From: Oscillospiraceae bacterium
Lineage (GTDB): Bacteria > Bacillota_A > Clostridia > Oscillospirales > Ruminococcaceae
DNA length: 11,071 bases
Reading direction: 5' to 3'
NCBI GenBank assembly: GCA_017414145.1
Contig: JAFPQL010000273.1
Span: 1 to 11,071, forward strand
Notes under the pieces: generated by a model
Database searches by the model: none
Told to the model about the DNA's origin: nothing
What the model saw: only the letters and a program-made list of their open reading frames with translations
Part shown: piece after piece, positions 1 to 6,659 of the stretch
Layout: every line of letters begins with the position of its first letter
How positions within the stretch are numbered: position 1 is the stretch's first letter
Position numbers and translations under genes: made by a program

Positions 1-1
1 T

Positions 2-574
2 CACAGTCCGGAGCTGATGCAGGCGCAGTTTTCCGCCGATGACGGCAAGAATCCGAAGCTCACCGCCGTCTGTAAGGCATACGCGGAGCGTCTCCTTGAC
101 GGGGACTGCCGCGACTGGCTGCTGCTCTGGGGCGACTGCGGAACGGGCAAATCCTACATGGCGGCGTGCATCGCGGACGCGGCAATCAGTGCCGGACTGA
201 CTGCGCGCTTTGTCACCGTGCCGGAAGTCGAGCAGATGCTCTGGAAGGCGCCGGACAAGTCCGCGGTCTATGAGGAGCTCGCCGGCACGGGGCTGCTGGT
301 GCTGGACGACTTTGGCTGCGAACGCCGCACCGAGTACATGGACGAGATCCGCTTCAGTCTGATTGACGGGCGGCTGCGCAGCGGAAAGCCCTGTGTCATC
401 ACGACGAACCTCACGCTGAATGAATTTGCGGCGCCGGCAGACCGTGCGCAGAAGCGTGTGGTCAGCAGACTGTTCGAGCGCGTCTGTGCCTTTCATGTCA
501 CCGGCGATGACCGCCGCTTTGCAAAGCTCCGGGACAGGCGGGCAGTGCCGTCCGGAAACCACACCGCCGGCTGA
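2..574 (+). CDS. DnaC/IstB-like helicase-loader ATPase, 5'-truncated by window edge
   Basis: AAA+ ATPase of the DnaC/DnaI/IstB group, which typically loads replicative helicase onto DNA or assists transposases. The frame is open to the left edge with no stop, so the true start is probably outside the window; the first internal ATG is at 17. Counting from that ATG, Walker A is GDCGTGKS (about residues 39-46), Walker B is LLVLDDFG (about 93-100), a sensor-1-like ITTNL follows near 128-132, and an SRLFERV stretch near 150 resembles the arginine-rich C-terminal motif of this family. DnaC-like proteins usually run to about 250 residues; about 191 codons are visible, so an N-terminal part (often a zinc-binding or helicase-binding segment) is missing from view. 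No partner replication or transposase gene is visible, so whether it belongs to the chromosome, a prophage or a conjugative element is open. The family call is solid; the specific role is not. Confidence 0.85.
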   Translation, partial: HSPELMQAQFSADDGKNPKLTAVCKAYAERLLDGDCRDWLLLWGDCGTGKSYMAACIADAAISAGLTARFVTVPEVEQMLWKAPDKSAVYEELAGTGLLVLDDFGCERRTEYMDEIRFSLIDGRLRSGKPCVITTNLTLNEFAAPADRAQKRVVSRLFERVCAFHVTGDDRRFAKLRDRRAVPSGNHTAG

Positions 575-631
575 TTCCGGTCAGAATCTCACACAAAGAG
601 AGACGGGCGCATCCCGTGTCACTTCTCTGAA

Positions 632-716
632 ATTGCGGTGCGGGAATCGGCGCTGATGCGTCATTTCATGAAAAAATTGCGGTTTTGTGAACAGACAGAT
701 TCGCAAAGATTGCGGT
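632..716 (+). repeat. Three direct copies of octamer ATTGCGGT in the intergenic spacer
   Basis: The gene-free stretch 575-871 contains exact ATTGCGGT copies at 632-639, 676-683 and 709-716. Start-to-start distances are 44 and 33 bp, both multiples of 11, so the copies would face the same side of the helix. A partial inverted copy (CCGCAA) lies at 791-796 just before the -35 box of the next gene. The surrounding DNA (about 661-790) is clearly more AT-rich than the flanking genes. The repeats could be binding sites for a regulator of the downstream secreted protein, or iteron-like sites linked to the DnaC-like gene. No function can be assigned from sequence alone. Confidence 0.45.
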
Positions 717-804
717 AACTCGGCGTAATTTTATATACAGATGCTACTCACAGTATATATGTACGTAAAATCAAGAAACAACTGACAATTCCGCAAGCAA
801 TGAC

Positions 805-834
805 TTGCAAAAACCGTCTGAAATGTGCTATACT
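805..834 (+). promoter_or_regulatory. Sigma-A-type promoter for the LRR-transglutaminase-dockerin gene
   Basis: The -35 TTGCAA (805-810) and -10 TATACT (829-834) are separated by 18 bp, with an extended -10 TGC just before the -10 box. A short inverted repeat, GCAAG (793-797) and CTTGC (804-808), overlaps the -35 box and could be an operator. The predicted transcript would start near 841, about 30 nt before the chosen start codon. Confidence 0.7.
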
Positions 835-871
835 TGCCTTGGTGTTAAAGCACCAGAAGGAGGATATTGTG

Positions 872-3016
872 ATGAAATCTAAAAGAATCACAGCCATTTT
901 GCTCAGTGCAGCAACCCTCGCCGCAATGCCGGTTACGCCGGTGCTGCGGGACACATGGCAGACTGCCTCTGTCACCGCGGAAGCTGCATCCACACCCGCC
1001 CCGCTCTATGAGTACACGACCGGCGGCATCGTCTACCAGCTCGACACCAGCAACAAGGAGGCGTATGTCAAGTCCTATACCGGCAGCCCGACCAATCTGA
1101 TCATCAGAGCGACCGTCAACTACGCAAACGGCGCGTACAAGATCGTCGGCATCCGTGACAATGCGTTCAACGGCTGCTCCTCGCTGACCACCGTGGACCT
1201 CTCCTCTGCGTCCAACCTGAGAAGCATCGGCACCGGCGCGTTCCGCTATTCGTCCGTGCGCAATGTCTTTATCAACAGCAGCGTGACCGTCAACAGCTAC
1301 GCCTTTGCAAACACCGGTTCGCTCCAGAGCGTGACCCTGCAGGCATACGGTACGACCGTCCGGATCAAGCCGAACGCGTTTTATCAGTCTTCCATCCAGG
1401 ATTTCTACGGCTATGCGCCGAACATCTATCTGGAAAAGGAAGCCTTCTGGCAGTGCATGAACCTCAGTTATGTGCGGTTCAACAGCAATGTCAAGAATCT
1501 TTCGCTCGGTGACAATCTGTTCTTCAAGCTCTGGAACCTCAAGACGCTCAGGATTGAAGGCACCTCCACCAAGGTGACGCTCGGCAAGAATACCTTTATG
1601 AGCAGCGGTATTTCCTCGATCTCCCTGCCGAATACCGTGACAGAGATTCCGGAGGGCTGCTTCTCCGGTATGCAGATCACCAGCTTTACCATGCCGGATT
1701 CCGTCAAGACGATCGGCAAGGAAGCCTTTTCTTCGACCACGCTGCCCGCAACCTTCAAGATCAGCAAGAATGTCGAAACCATTGACGAGTATGCCTTTTC
1801 ATACGCATATGGCGTCCAGGCGTACACGCTGAATGGCTCCAAGGACGGCTCCAACGCGTACTACAAGACCGTAGACGGCGTGCTCTACAACAAGAGCGGC
1901 GACACGCTGTTTGCCTATCCGCAGAAGAAAACCAACACTTCCTTCACGACTGACGCGAAATACATTCCGAACGGTGTCATCCACAACAACACCTACCTCC
2001 AGACCCTGACCCTCAACAAGTTCATCATGACCTACTCCAAATATACAGCATATTTCCCCGGCCTCTCGAACCTCAAGAACCTGACGATCGCACCCTCTGA
2101 GTACAGCCAGGGCGCATGGGGCATTCTCGATCAGTATAAAACGCTGTTTACTGACACGCAGGTCAACCGCCTGAACGGACAGGACATCGTCCGCCTCATG
2201 GCAAGCGGCGAGCCGACATTCGGCACCAAGTTCGCGAACGAAATGGACGCCCGCTTTGAGCTGTATGAGTATTACTACTTCATGAAGTATTATGTGGACA
2301 AAATGGCGGGGTTTGTCGTCAAGACCACGACAAATTCCTCGATGACCACGCTGCAGAAAGCAATCCGCCTGCGTGCATGGATCATGGGCCGTGTGGAATA
2401 TGACCATGAAGCGAAAGATGACAAGAAGAACCATGTCGATGCCTCCGTGTTCCTGCACAAGAAGAACGGCAAGTATTACACCGTCTGCGACGGCTACGCA
2501 AGATGCTACGATATCCTGCTGAACAAGGCCGGCATCCAGTCCTATTATGTCTGTGACCCGAAGTTCGGCAGAGAAGATGAAGAAGGCCACGCATGGAACC
2601 TCTTTAAGCTCAACGGCCATTACTATCACGCCGATGTGACCTGGGACGACGGCGTGACCGGCAATACCCGCTTTGACAATTTCCTCTGCTCCGATGCCCA
2701 GTTTGACAACGACGGCCATAAAACCTACAACTGGTCTGCATGGGGCGATCGCAGCATCTGCAAGGGCAAGGGCTACGCGGACATGGATAACCGCAAGCTC
2801 GGCGATGTCAACGGCGACGGCAAGTTCAACTCGACCGATGTGACCAAATTAAAGTCCTACATCGGCACGACGAACAAGACCTATCTTGCCCGCTGCGACC
2901 TCGACTTCAACGGCAAGGTGGACACTGTCGATGCAAACCTGCTCCAGCAGTACATCAACAGTGAGTACAAGAACTATTCCACGGTCCGTCTGTGGAGACT
3001 CGTTTCCAATCAGTAA
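872..3016 (+). CDS. Secreted BspA-type leucine-rich repeat protein with transglutaminase-like domain and C-terminal type I dockerin
   Basis: This 714-residue exported protein is probably attached to a cellulosome-like scaffold. The start at 872 is chosen because AAGGAGG (856-863 region) sits about 8 nt upstream and is followed by a signal peptide (MKSKR, then a hydrophobic core, with possible cleavage after the AEA near residue 37). An earlier in-frame ATG at 800 would overlap the promoter. Residues about 65-420 are irregular LRR_5 repeats (recurring 'L..I....F..' units). Residues about 491-600 form a transglutaminase-like domain with a complete Cys-His-Asp triad: C539 (VCDGYA), H573 (GHAWN) and D588 (HADVTWDD). 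Such domains may act as peptidases or cross-linking enzymes; the substrate is unknown. The C-terminus is a duplicated dockerin with calcium loops D645-x-N-x-D649-G...D656 and D676-x-D-x-N-G...D687, each followed by a helix with a hydrophobic pattern. A promoter lies directly upstream and a terminator directly downstream, so it is likely monocistronic. Confidence 0.9.
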   Translation: MKSKRITAILLSAATLAAMPVTPVLRDTWQTASVTAEAASTPAPLYEYTTGGIVYQLDTSNKEAYVKSYTGSPTNLIIRATVNYANGAYKIVGIRDNAFNGCSSLTTVDLSSASNLRSIGTGAFRYSSVRNVFINSSVTVNSYAFANTGSLQSVTLQAYGTTVRIKPNAFYQSSIQDFYGYAPNIYLEKEAFWQCMNLSYVRFNSNVKNLSLGDNLFFKLWNLKTLRIEGTSTKVTLGKNTFMSSGISSISLPNTVTEIPEGCFSGMQITSFTMPDSVKTIGKEAFSSTTLPATFKISKNVETIDEYAFSYAYGVQAYTLNGSKDGSNAYYKTVDGVLYNKSGDTLFAYPQKKTNTSFTTDAKYIPNGVIHNNTYLQTLTLNKFIMTYSKYTAYFPGLSNLKNLTIAPSEYSQGAWGILDQYKTLFTDTQVNRLNGQDIVRLMASGEPTFGTKFANEMDARFELYEYYYFMKYYVDKMAGFVVKTTTNSSMTTLQKAIRLRAWIMGRVEYDHEAKDDKKNHVDASVFLHKKNGKYYTVCDGYARCYDILLNKAGIQSYYVCDPKFGREDEEGHAWNLFKLNGHYYHADVTWDDGVTGNTRFDNFLCSDAQFDNDGHKTYNWSAWGDRSICKGKGYADMDNRKLGDVNGDGKFNSTDVTKLKSYIGTTNKTYLARCDLDFNGKVDTVDANLLQQYINSEYKNYSTVRLWRLVSNQ

Positions 3017-3033
3017 TCTGACCTGAGACAAAA

Positions 3034-3077
3034 CGGCCGGCTTTCCCGATCAAAGGGGAGAGCCGGTCGCTTTTTTT
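3034..3077 (+). terminator. Rho-independent terminator between convergent genes
   Basis: A 14-bp stem (3034-3047 pairing with 3056-3069, including two G-U pairs) closes an 8-nt loop and is followed by C and then seven Ts (3071-3077). It starts 18 nt after the stop of the upstream gene. A run of As just left of the stem (about 3030-3033) gives a weak U-tract on the opposite strand, so it may also terminate the convergent minus-strand gene that ends at 3104. Confidence 0.9.
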
Positions 3078-3103
3078 ATGTTGTGGAAATGGCTGCGGGT
3101 TGC

Positions 3104-4555
3104 TCACTCAGCCTTCAGCCCGCTGAGGAACGCGGTGACATCCTGCATCGTCAGGAGCCCGTCCGAATTGCGGTCGGGGTCAGCAGACAGAATCAGGGTC
3201 TGCTCTGCCTCCGTGAAGCTGTCCTCCGCGAGATACCGGTTCAGCAGCACGGCGTCCGCGACAGTCAGCGCGCTGTCGCCGTTGAAATCGCCGCTGCCGA
3301 GCGGGGCCGCAGAGCGGAAGCGGATGCCGTCGCGTACCGCATAGGAATGTGCAGCCGAGCCGGGCGTGCCGCAGATTGTCAGCTCCGGACACATACTGAA
3401 TGCCGTCGGGCCGATGTTCGTCACAGACGCCGGAACCGTGATGCCTGTCAGACCGCGGCACATCATGAACGCGCCGAAGCCGATGCTTTCGGTTCCGTCA
3501 GGCAGCGTGAGCTCCGTCAGGGAAGTGCAGCCCAGAAACGCACGGGTGTCGATCGTCCTGAGGCTTTCGGGGAAATTGATTTCGGCAAGTGCCGCGCAGG
3601 ATGCAAAGGCGGAATTGCCGATGCTTTCCACGCCGTCGGGCAGCGTGACCTTTTTCAGATTCTCGCAGGCTAAGAACAAACTGCCGGTCAGTGTCTTGAC
3701 GCCGGACGGAATGGTCAGTTCGGTCAGACCGCTGCCGCCGAATGCCTGATAGCCGATTTCGGTGATGCTGTCCGGCAGCGTCAGTGTCCTGAGACTTGTA
3801 CAGTTATAGAATGCGCTTTCACCGATGCTTGTGACGCTGTCGGGAATCGTCAGGCCGGTCAGGCCGCGGCAGTTCGAGAACGCCATTTCACCGATTGCCG
3901 TGACGCCGTCGGGAATCGACACATCGCCGGTATTTGCCGTGCCGTCGATCAGGATGCCGTTGACGACAACAGAGGGATTCAGTTCCTGCTGCGCCTTGAG
4001 CCATGCCGTATCGCGGAAGGCATTTGCGCCGATGTTCGTGAGGGTTTCGGGCAGACTGACGGTTTCCAGCGCCGTACAGCCGGAGAACGCCGTATCATCC
4101 AGCAGCGTGACCTTTGACGGGACGGTCACGGCGGTCAGACCGGTGCAGCCGATGAACGCGCCGCTGCAGATCTCGGTCAGGGCGGCGGGCAGCTTGATTC
4201 CCGTCAGGCCGGCGCAGCCGTTGAAGGCGCTGCTGCCGATGCTTCTGACGGTTTTCGGCAGCGTGACGGATGTGATGTCATCGCGCCCGAAGAACGCCCA
4301 CGAGCCGATTGCAGTGACGGGCAGGCCGTCGAACTTCTCCGGAATTTTGACCGCGGTTTCTGTGCCGTTGTACTTCCCGACGGTGACGCCCTTGCCGTCC
4401 TCATTGACGGTGTACTCAAAATCGGAGGCGGTTTCCTCCGCGGAAACGGTCAGTGCAGTACCGGTCAGTGCGGCGGGGAAAGCCTGCGGGACGGCGCAGA
4501 CGCTTACGGCGGCAGATGCGAGAATGCTCAGGATGCGTTTGGATGCTTGTTTCAT
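3104..4555 (-). CDS. Secreted BspA-type leucine-rich repeat protein with C-terminal type I dockerin
   Basis: This 483-residue exported protein probably acts in surface or cellulosome-linked protein interaction; no catalytic domain is visible. The start at 4555 follows an AAGGAGG site with 7-nt spacing. An in-frame ATG further upstream (4639) would lie inside the promoter and is rejected. The N-terminus is a signal peptide (MKQASKR plus a hydrophobic stretch, likely cleaved near VSA/EE around residue 40). Residues about 60-410 hold roughly 13 well-formed LRR_5 repeats of about 23 residues, with the recurring core 'IG..AF..C..L..(V/L).(L/I)P..V'. They are interrupted once by the 'W...NPSVVVNGILID' insertion common in this family, and end in a GTPGSAAHSYA capping motif. 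The dockerin (about 419-483) has two canonical 12-residue calcium loops, D423-x-N-x-D427...D434 and D461-x-N-x-D465-G...D472. It converges on the LRR-transglutaminase gene and diverges from the RiPP operon. Its repeats are far more regular than those of its neighbour, so the pair is not a recent tandem duplication. Confidence 0.9.
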   Translation of the reverse strand: MKQASKRILSILASAAVSVCAVPQAFPAALTGTALTVSAEETASDFEYTVNEDGKGVTVGKYNGTETAVKIPEKFDGLPVTAIGSWAFFGRDDITSVTLPKTVRSIGSSAFNGCAGLTGIKLPAALTEICSGAFIGCTGLTAVTVPSKVTLLDDTAFSGCTALETVSLPETLTNIGANAFRDTAWLKAQQELNPSVVVNGILIDGTANTGDVSIPDGVTAIGEMAFSNCRGLTGLTIPDSVTSIGESAFYNCTSLRTLTLPDSITEIGYQAFGGSGLTELTIPSGVKTLTGSLFLACENLKKVTLPDGVESIGNSAFASCAALAEINFPESLRTIDTRAFLGCTSLTELTLPDGTESIGFGAFMMCRGLTGITVPASVTNIGPTAFSMCPELTICGTPGSAAHSYAVRDGIRFRSAAPLGSGDFNGDSALTVADAVLLNRYLAEDSFTEAEQTLILSADPDRNSDGLLTMQDVTAFLSGLKAE

Positions 4556-4610
4556 GGATAATCCTCCTTTTCGATTGGGATCGCATTTGTCTGCTGCGGT
4601 TGTCATGTTT

Positions 4611-4639
4611 ATTATACTGTAAAATGCGGGGAGTGTCAA
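4611..4639 (-). promoter_or_regulatory. Consensus sigma-A promoter of the minus-strand LRR-dockerin gene
   Basis: Read on the minus strand, a perfect TTGACA (4639-4634) and a perfect TATAAT (4616-4611) are separated by exactly 17 bp. The expected start is about 50 nt upstream of the start codon at 4555. Both boxes match the consensus fully, so basal transcription is expected to be strong unless repressed. Confidence 0.9.
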
Positions 4640-4664
4640 GCGTTTTTACAGATTCCGCGCCGGC

Positions 4665-4745
4665 ACGGTCAGAACCGTTTGTCGGAAATCTTCTGCCGCT
4701 TGCCGGTACGGGGAAATCTGAATGGCACGATTACCCGAATAATCG
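4665..4745. promoter_or_regulatory. Candidate operator region with two short inverted repeats upstream of the RiPP operon
   Basis: Two perfect small palindromes lie between the divergent promoters: ACGGT-caga-ACCGT (4665-4678) and CGATTA-cccgaa-TAATCG (4728-4745). The right arm of the first begins the sequence ACCGTTTGT (4674-4682), which fits the published LytTR half-site pattern [TA][AC][CA]GTTN[AG][TG]. An imperfect version, TCCGTTGAC (4763-4771), overlaps the operon's -35 box. The two are about 89 bp apart, not the roughly 21 bp usual for LytTR direct repeats, so a regulatory role is only suggested. Three GGAAATC copies (4684, 4712, 4758) also occur here without helical phasing. Confidence 0.3.
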
Positions 4746-4766
4746 GTACCGCTCACCGGAAATCCG

Positions 4767-4795
4767 TTGACGCGGCTGTCAGTTTATGGCATACT
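4767..4795 (+). promoter_or_regulatory. Promoter of the radical-SAM peptide operon
   Basis: The -35 TTGACG (4767-4772) and -10 CATACT (4790-4795) have 17-bp spacing, and TGG just before the -10 gives an extended -10 element. The -10 is weaker than those of the neighbouring genes, which fits a regulated promoter. The transcript would begin near 4802, leaving a leader of about 55 nt before the precursor start codon. No other promoter-like sequence is evident between here and the terminator at 10010. Confidence 0.65.
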
Positions 4796-4842
4796 GTAGT
4801 TGTTCCCGGCGCGCAATGCACCGGCAACGGAATACAAAAAAG

Positions 4843-4850
4843 AAGGAGGT
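4843..4850 (+). promoter_or_regulatory. Ribosome binding site fixing the precursor start at 4858
   Basis: AAGGAGGT is a full Shine-Dalgarno match and lies 7 nt before the ATG at 4858. Two in-frame upstream ATGs (4786, 4816) have no such site, and the first lies within the promoter. This site is therefore the main evidence that the precursor has essentially no leader peptide. Confidence 0.85.
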
Positions 4851-4857
4851 CAGGATC

Positions 4858-5010
4858 ATGGCAGTGAACTGCACTGGTGTGCTCTGCACATTCGGCTGCG
4901 CAGGCGGCTGCGGCATCGTCTGTGCTGCAACGGCCGGCACCGGCACCGCGATTTGTGCTCTGGGCGGTACATTCGGCGGCTCCGGCGCGGCAATCGCGCT
5001 GAACAGCTAA
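4858..5010 (+). CDS. Cys/Gly/Ala-rich precursor peptide of a radical-SAM-modified RiPP (sactipeptide-like)
   Basis: This is a 50-residue peptide and the first gene of the operon. Cysteines fall at 5, 10, 14, 18, 22 and 33: a CX4C step, then a regular CX3CX3CX3C ladder in the N-terminal half. The C-terminal half is rich in Ala, Thr, Gly and Phe/Leu/Ile, ending in ALNS. This resembles thuricin CD and thurincin H, where N-terminal cysteines are linked to alpha-carbons of residues in the C-terminal half to form a nested hairpin. The regular spacing also recalls CXXX-repeat radical SAM target peptides. There are no Asp, Glu, Lys, Arg or His residues. Only MAVN precedes the first Cys, so a leader is nearly absent, whereas thurincin H and subtilosin A have short leaders of about 8-9 residues. 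The sixth Cys (C33) lies within the expected acceptor region, which is unusual. A large RNA hairpin follows the stop and the maturase gene begins 122 nt later. The RiPP precursor role is well supported by context; the exact cross-link chemistry is inferred. Confidence 0.85.
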   Translation: MAVNCTGVLCTFGCAGGCGIVCAATAGTGTAICALGGTFGGSGAAIALNS

Positions 5011-5014
5011 GAAA

Positions 5015-5094
5015 ACCGGGACGACAGCGACTGGGAGAGCACGCCCGTCGCGGCGTGTTCTTCCGATGTCCCCGGTGCGGTGATGCAGACCGCA
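5015..5094 (+). promoter_or_regulatory. Intercistronic RNA hairpins between precursor and maturase genes
   Basis: A 13-bp stem (5033-5045 with 5052-5064, two G-U pairs) closes a 6-nt loop. An outer stem of 8 bp with one bulge (5015-5022 with 5068-5076) can stack below it. A second hairpin, TGCGGT-7 nt-ACCGCA (5076-5094), overlaps the outer stem by one base. None is followed by a T-tract, so this is not a standard terminator. It more likely protects the short precursor mRNA from 3' decay or attenuates read-through, giving more precursor than enzyme. This is an inference from position and fold. Confidence 0.6.
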
Positions 5095-5132
5095 TCTTGT
5101 GCATAGAATGAACGAAAAGCAGGAGAAGGTAC

Positions 5133-6632
5133 ATGGAACATACACTGACGGTCGGATTTCAGACACTGGAACGGAACCGGTATCTGTACGATGTGAATAC
5201 CGGCACGGTGATGCCGGACAACGGGATTCTGGGCAGTGCGCTCACACTGCTGGAATCGGGCATGACAGAGGATGAGGCGGAATTGGCGCTTCTCAAAGAA
5301 CATCCGGACGCGGCGGTGCGCGGAACCTTCCGGTTTCTCCGCCGCTGGCGCGCAGCCTATACGGGCTTCGGCGCGCAGAAGGCAGCCCCCGAAATTCCCG
5401 ATCCCGACGCGCAGCGCGTGCAGGACGAATACGACAGCGGCGCGACCTACCTCATGGTGCTGAATGTCACGGAAAACTGCAATTTCCGCTGCAAATACTG
5501 TTATCTGACCGAGGAATATGAGTTTACGCGCAACCGCACGGCAAACCGCATGAGCTTTGAGACGGCAAAGCGGGCAATGGATCGTTATTTTGACTATCTT
5601 GCGAAGCTCTGCCGGAGAATCCCTAACAAAAAGGCGGGCATCACGATCTACGGCGGCGAACCGCTGCTGGAAATTGAACTCGTGCGGCAGATTGTCGCGT
5701 ACTGCCGCGCCCACGAGCCGGTGCCGATCATCCTCAACATGACGACGAACGGCTATCTGCTGACGGACGAAATCGCGGATTTTGTCGTGGAAAACGAAAT
5801 TCATCTGGCGGTCAGTCTGGACGGCAGCGAGGGGAATCACGACCGCAACCGCGTCCTGACAGGGGAGCGCGGCTCGCATGAACGGGTCATCCGGAATCTG
5901 ATGCGCTTTCACGAGCGGCATCCGGACTACACGGACATCGGCGTCATTTCGGTCTACGACACCGCGACCGATCTGCTCGAAAATGAGCGCTTCTTCGCAG
6001 AAAACGATCTGCCGCCGATCTTCTTCATCAATGAGGTCTCCGCGACCAACACGAACTACTACGACCGGTTCACGGACGACGATGTGCGGCATTTCCACGA
6101 GGTACACGACCGGATGCTCCGCCGCTATATCAAGGCAAAGCAGAACAACGAGGAAATGTCAAACTACCTGCAGATGCTCTTTGAGGCGCCGATCTCGCTG
6201 ACGGTCATGCGCCTGAGACATCTCGACACGAAGTCGGCGCTGCTGCCGTACACGAATACCTGTGTCCCCGGCATGAAGCTCAGCATCCGCACGGACGGCA
6301 CGGTCGATATCTGCGAGCGCATCAACAGCACATTCCCGATCGGCGATCTGGAGCACGGCCTTGACATGGACGCGATCAGCCGTATCATCCGGATGTATAA
6401 CGAAAGCGTCACGGCGGAGTGTGAAGGCTGCGACGCGAAGAACAACTGCCCGCTCTGCTTCGCCTACACGAACGGCAACGGTGATTTCCGCATCCGGCCG
6501 CGCTTCTGCGAGAACTGGCGCAGGCTGCAAAAGGAGAAATTCGCGGTTGTCTACTCGATTCTGGAGAAGAATTCGACCGCGTTTGACAATCTGCACAACA
6601 ACCTCAGCTCGTCGTTCCTGTTCCGGGCATGA
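5133..6632 (+). CDS. Radical SAM/SPASM peptide maturase
   Basis: A 499-residue enzyme expected to use S-adenosylmethionine and 4Fe-4S clusters to cross-link the precursor at 4858-5010. Residues 1-100 form an N-terminal region starting with the 'YLYDVNTGTV' type of sequence often seen in SPASM maturases and possibly contacting the peptide. The radical SAM core carries the cluster motif C116-x3-C120-x2-C123 (CNFRCKYC), the SAM-binding YGGEP at 173-177, and SLDG near 228-231. The C-terminal SPASM domain has C377-x11-G-x4-C394, then C430-x2-C433-x5-C439-x2-C442 and a final C459, enough to bind auxiliary clusters. The family includes sactipeptide and ranthipeptide synthases; the sequence alone does not decide between alpha-, beta- or gamma-thioethers. 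An AGGAGAAGG ribosome site lies directly upstream. The next gene starts 27 nt after the stop, so the genes are probably co-transcribed. Confidence 0.92.
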   Translation: MEHTLTVGFQTLERNRYLYDVNTGTVMPDNGILGSALTLLESGMTEDEAELALLKEHPDAAVRGTFRFLRRWRAAYTGFGAQKAAPEIPDPDAQRVQDEYDSGATYLMVLNVTENCNFRCKYCYLTEEYEFTRNRTANRMSFETAKRAMDRYFDYLAKLCRRIPNKKAGITIYGGEPLLEIELVRQIVAYCRAHEPVPIILNMTTNGYLLTDEIADFVVENEIHLAVSLDGSEGNHDRNRVLTGERGSHERVIRNLMRFHERHPDYTDIGVISVYDTATDLLENERFFAENDLPPIFFINEVSATNTNYYDRFTDDDVRHFHEVHDRMLRRYIKAKQNNEEMSNYLQMLFEAPISLTVMRLRHLDTKSALLPYTNTCVPGMKLSIRTDGTVDICERINSTFPIGDLEHGLDMDAISRIIRMYNESVTAECEGCDAKNNCPLCFAYTNGNGDFRIRPRFCENWRRLQKEKFAVVYSILEKNSTAFDNLHNNLSSSFLFRA

Positions 6633-6659
6633 CGGATCAAAAATAAGGAAGGTACAATT

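Noticed and set aside
597..628. Possible terminator hairpin after the DnaC-like gene
   Set aside because: Only a 5-bp core stem (603-607 with 613-617) and no T-tract.
1799..2719. Long open frame on the minus strand opposite the LRR-transglutaminase gene
   Set aside because: It mirrors a gene with clear signal peptide, catalytic triad and dockerin; it has no ribosome site or recognisable domain. GC-rich codon usage produces such antisense frames.
3104..4555. DNA-level repetition in the LRR gene as a repeat array or CRISPR
   Set aside because: The units are about 69 bp, diverged and in frame, with no spacers; they encode LRR_5 protein repeats.
3083..4622. Open frames on the plus strand opposite the minus-strand LRR gene
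   Set aside because: They are antisense shadows of the repetitive LRR coding sequence, and their apparent internal repetition comes from the LRR units.
4786..4857. In-frame upstream ATGs (4786, 4816) that would give the precursor a basic leader
   Set aside because: They lack Shine-Dalgarno sites, the first lies in the promoter, and the intervening 'KKKEV' codons are simply the ribosome site for the ATG at 4858. Kept as the main alternative to the no-leader reading.
5007..6107. Long open frame on the minus strand across the radical SAM gene
   Set aside because: It is antisense to a protein with full radical SAM and SPASM motifs, with no start signals of its own.
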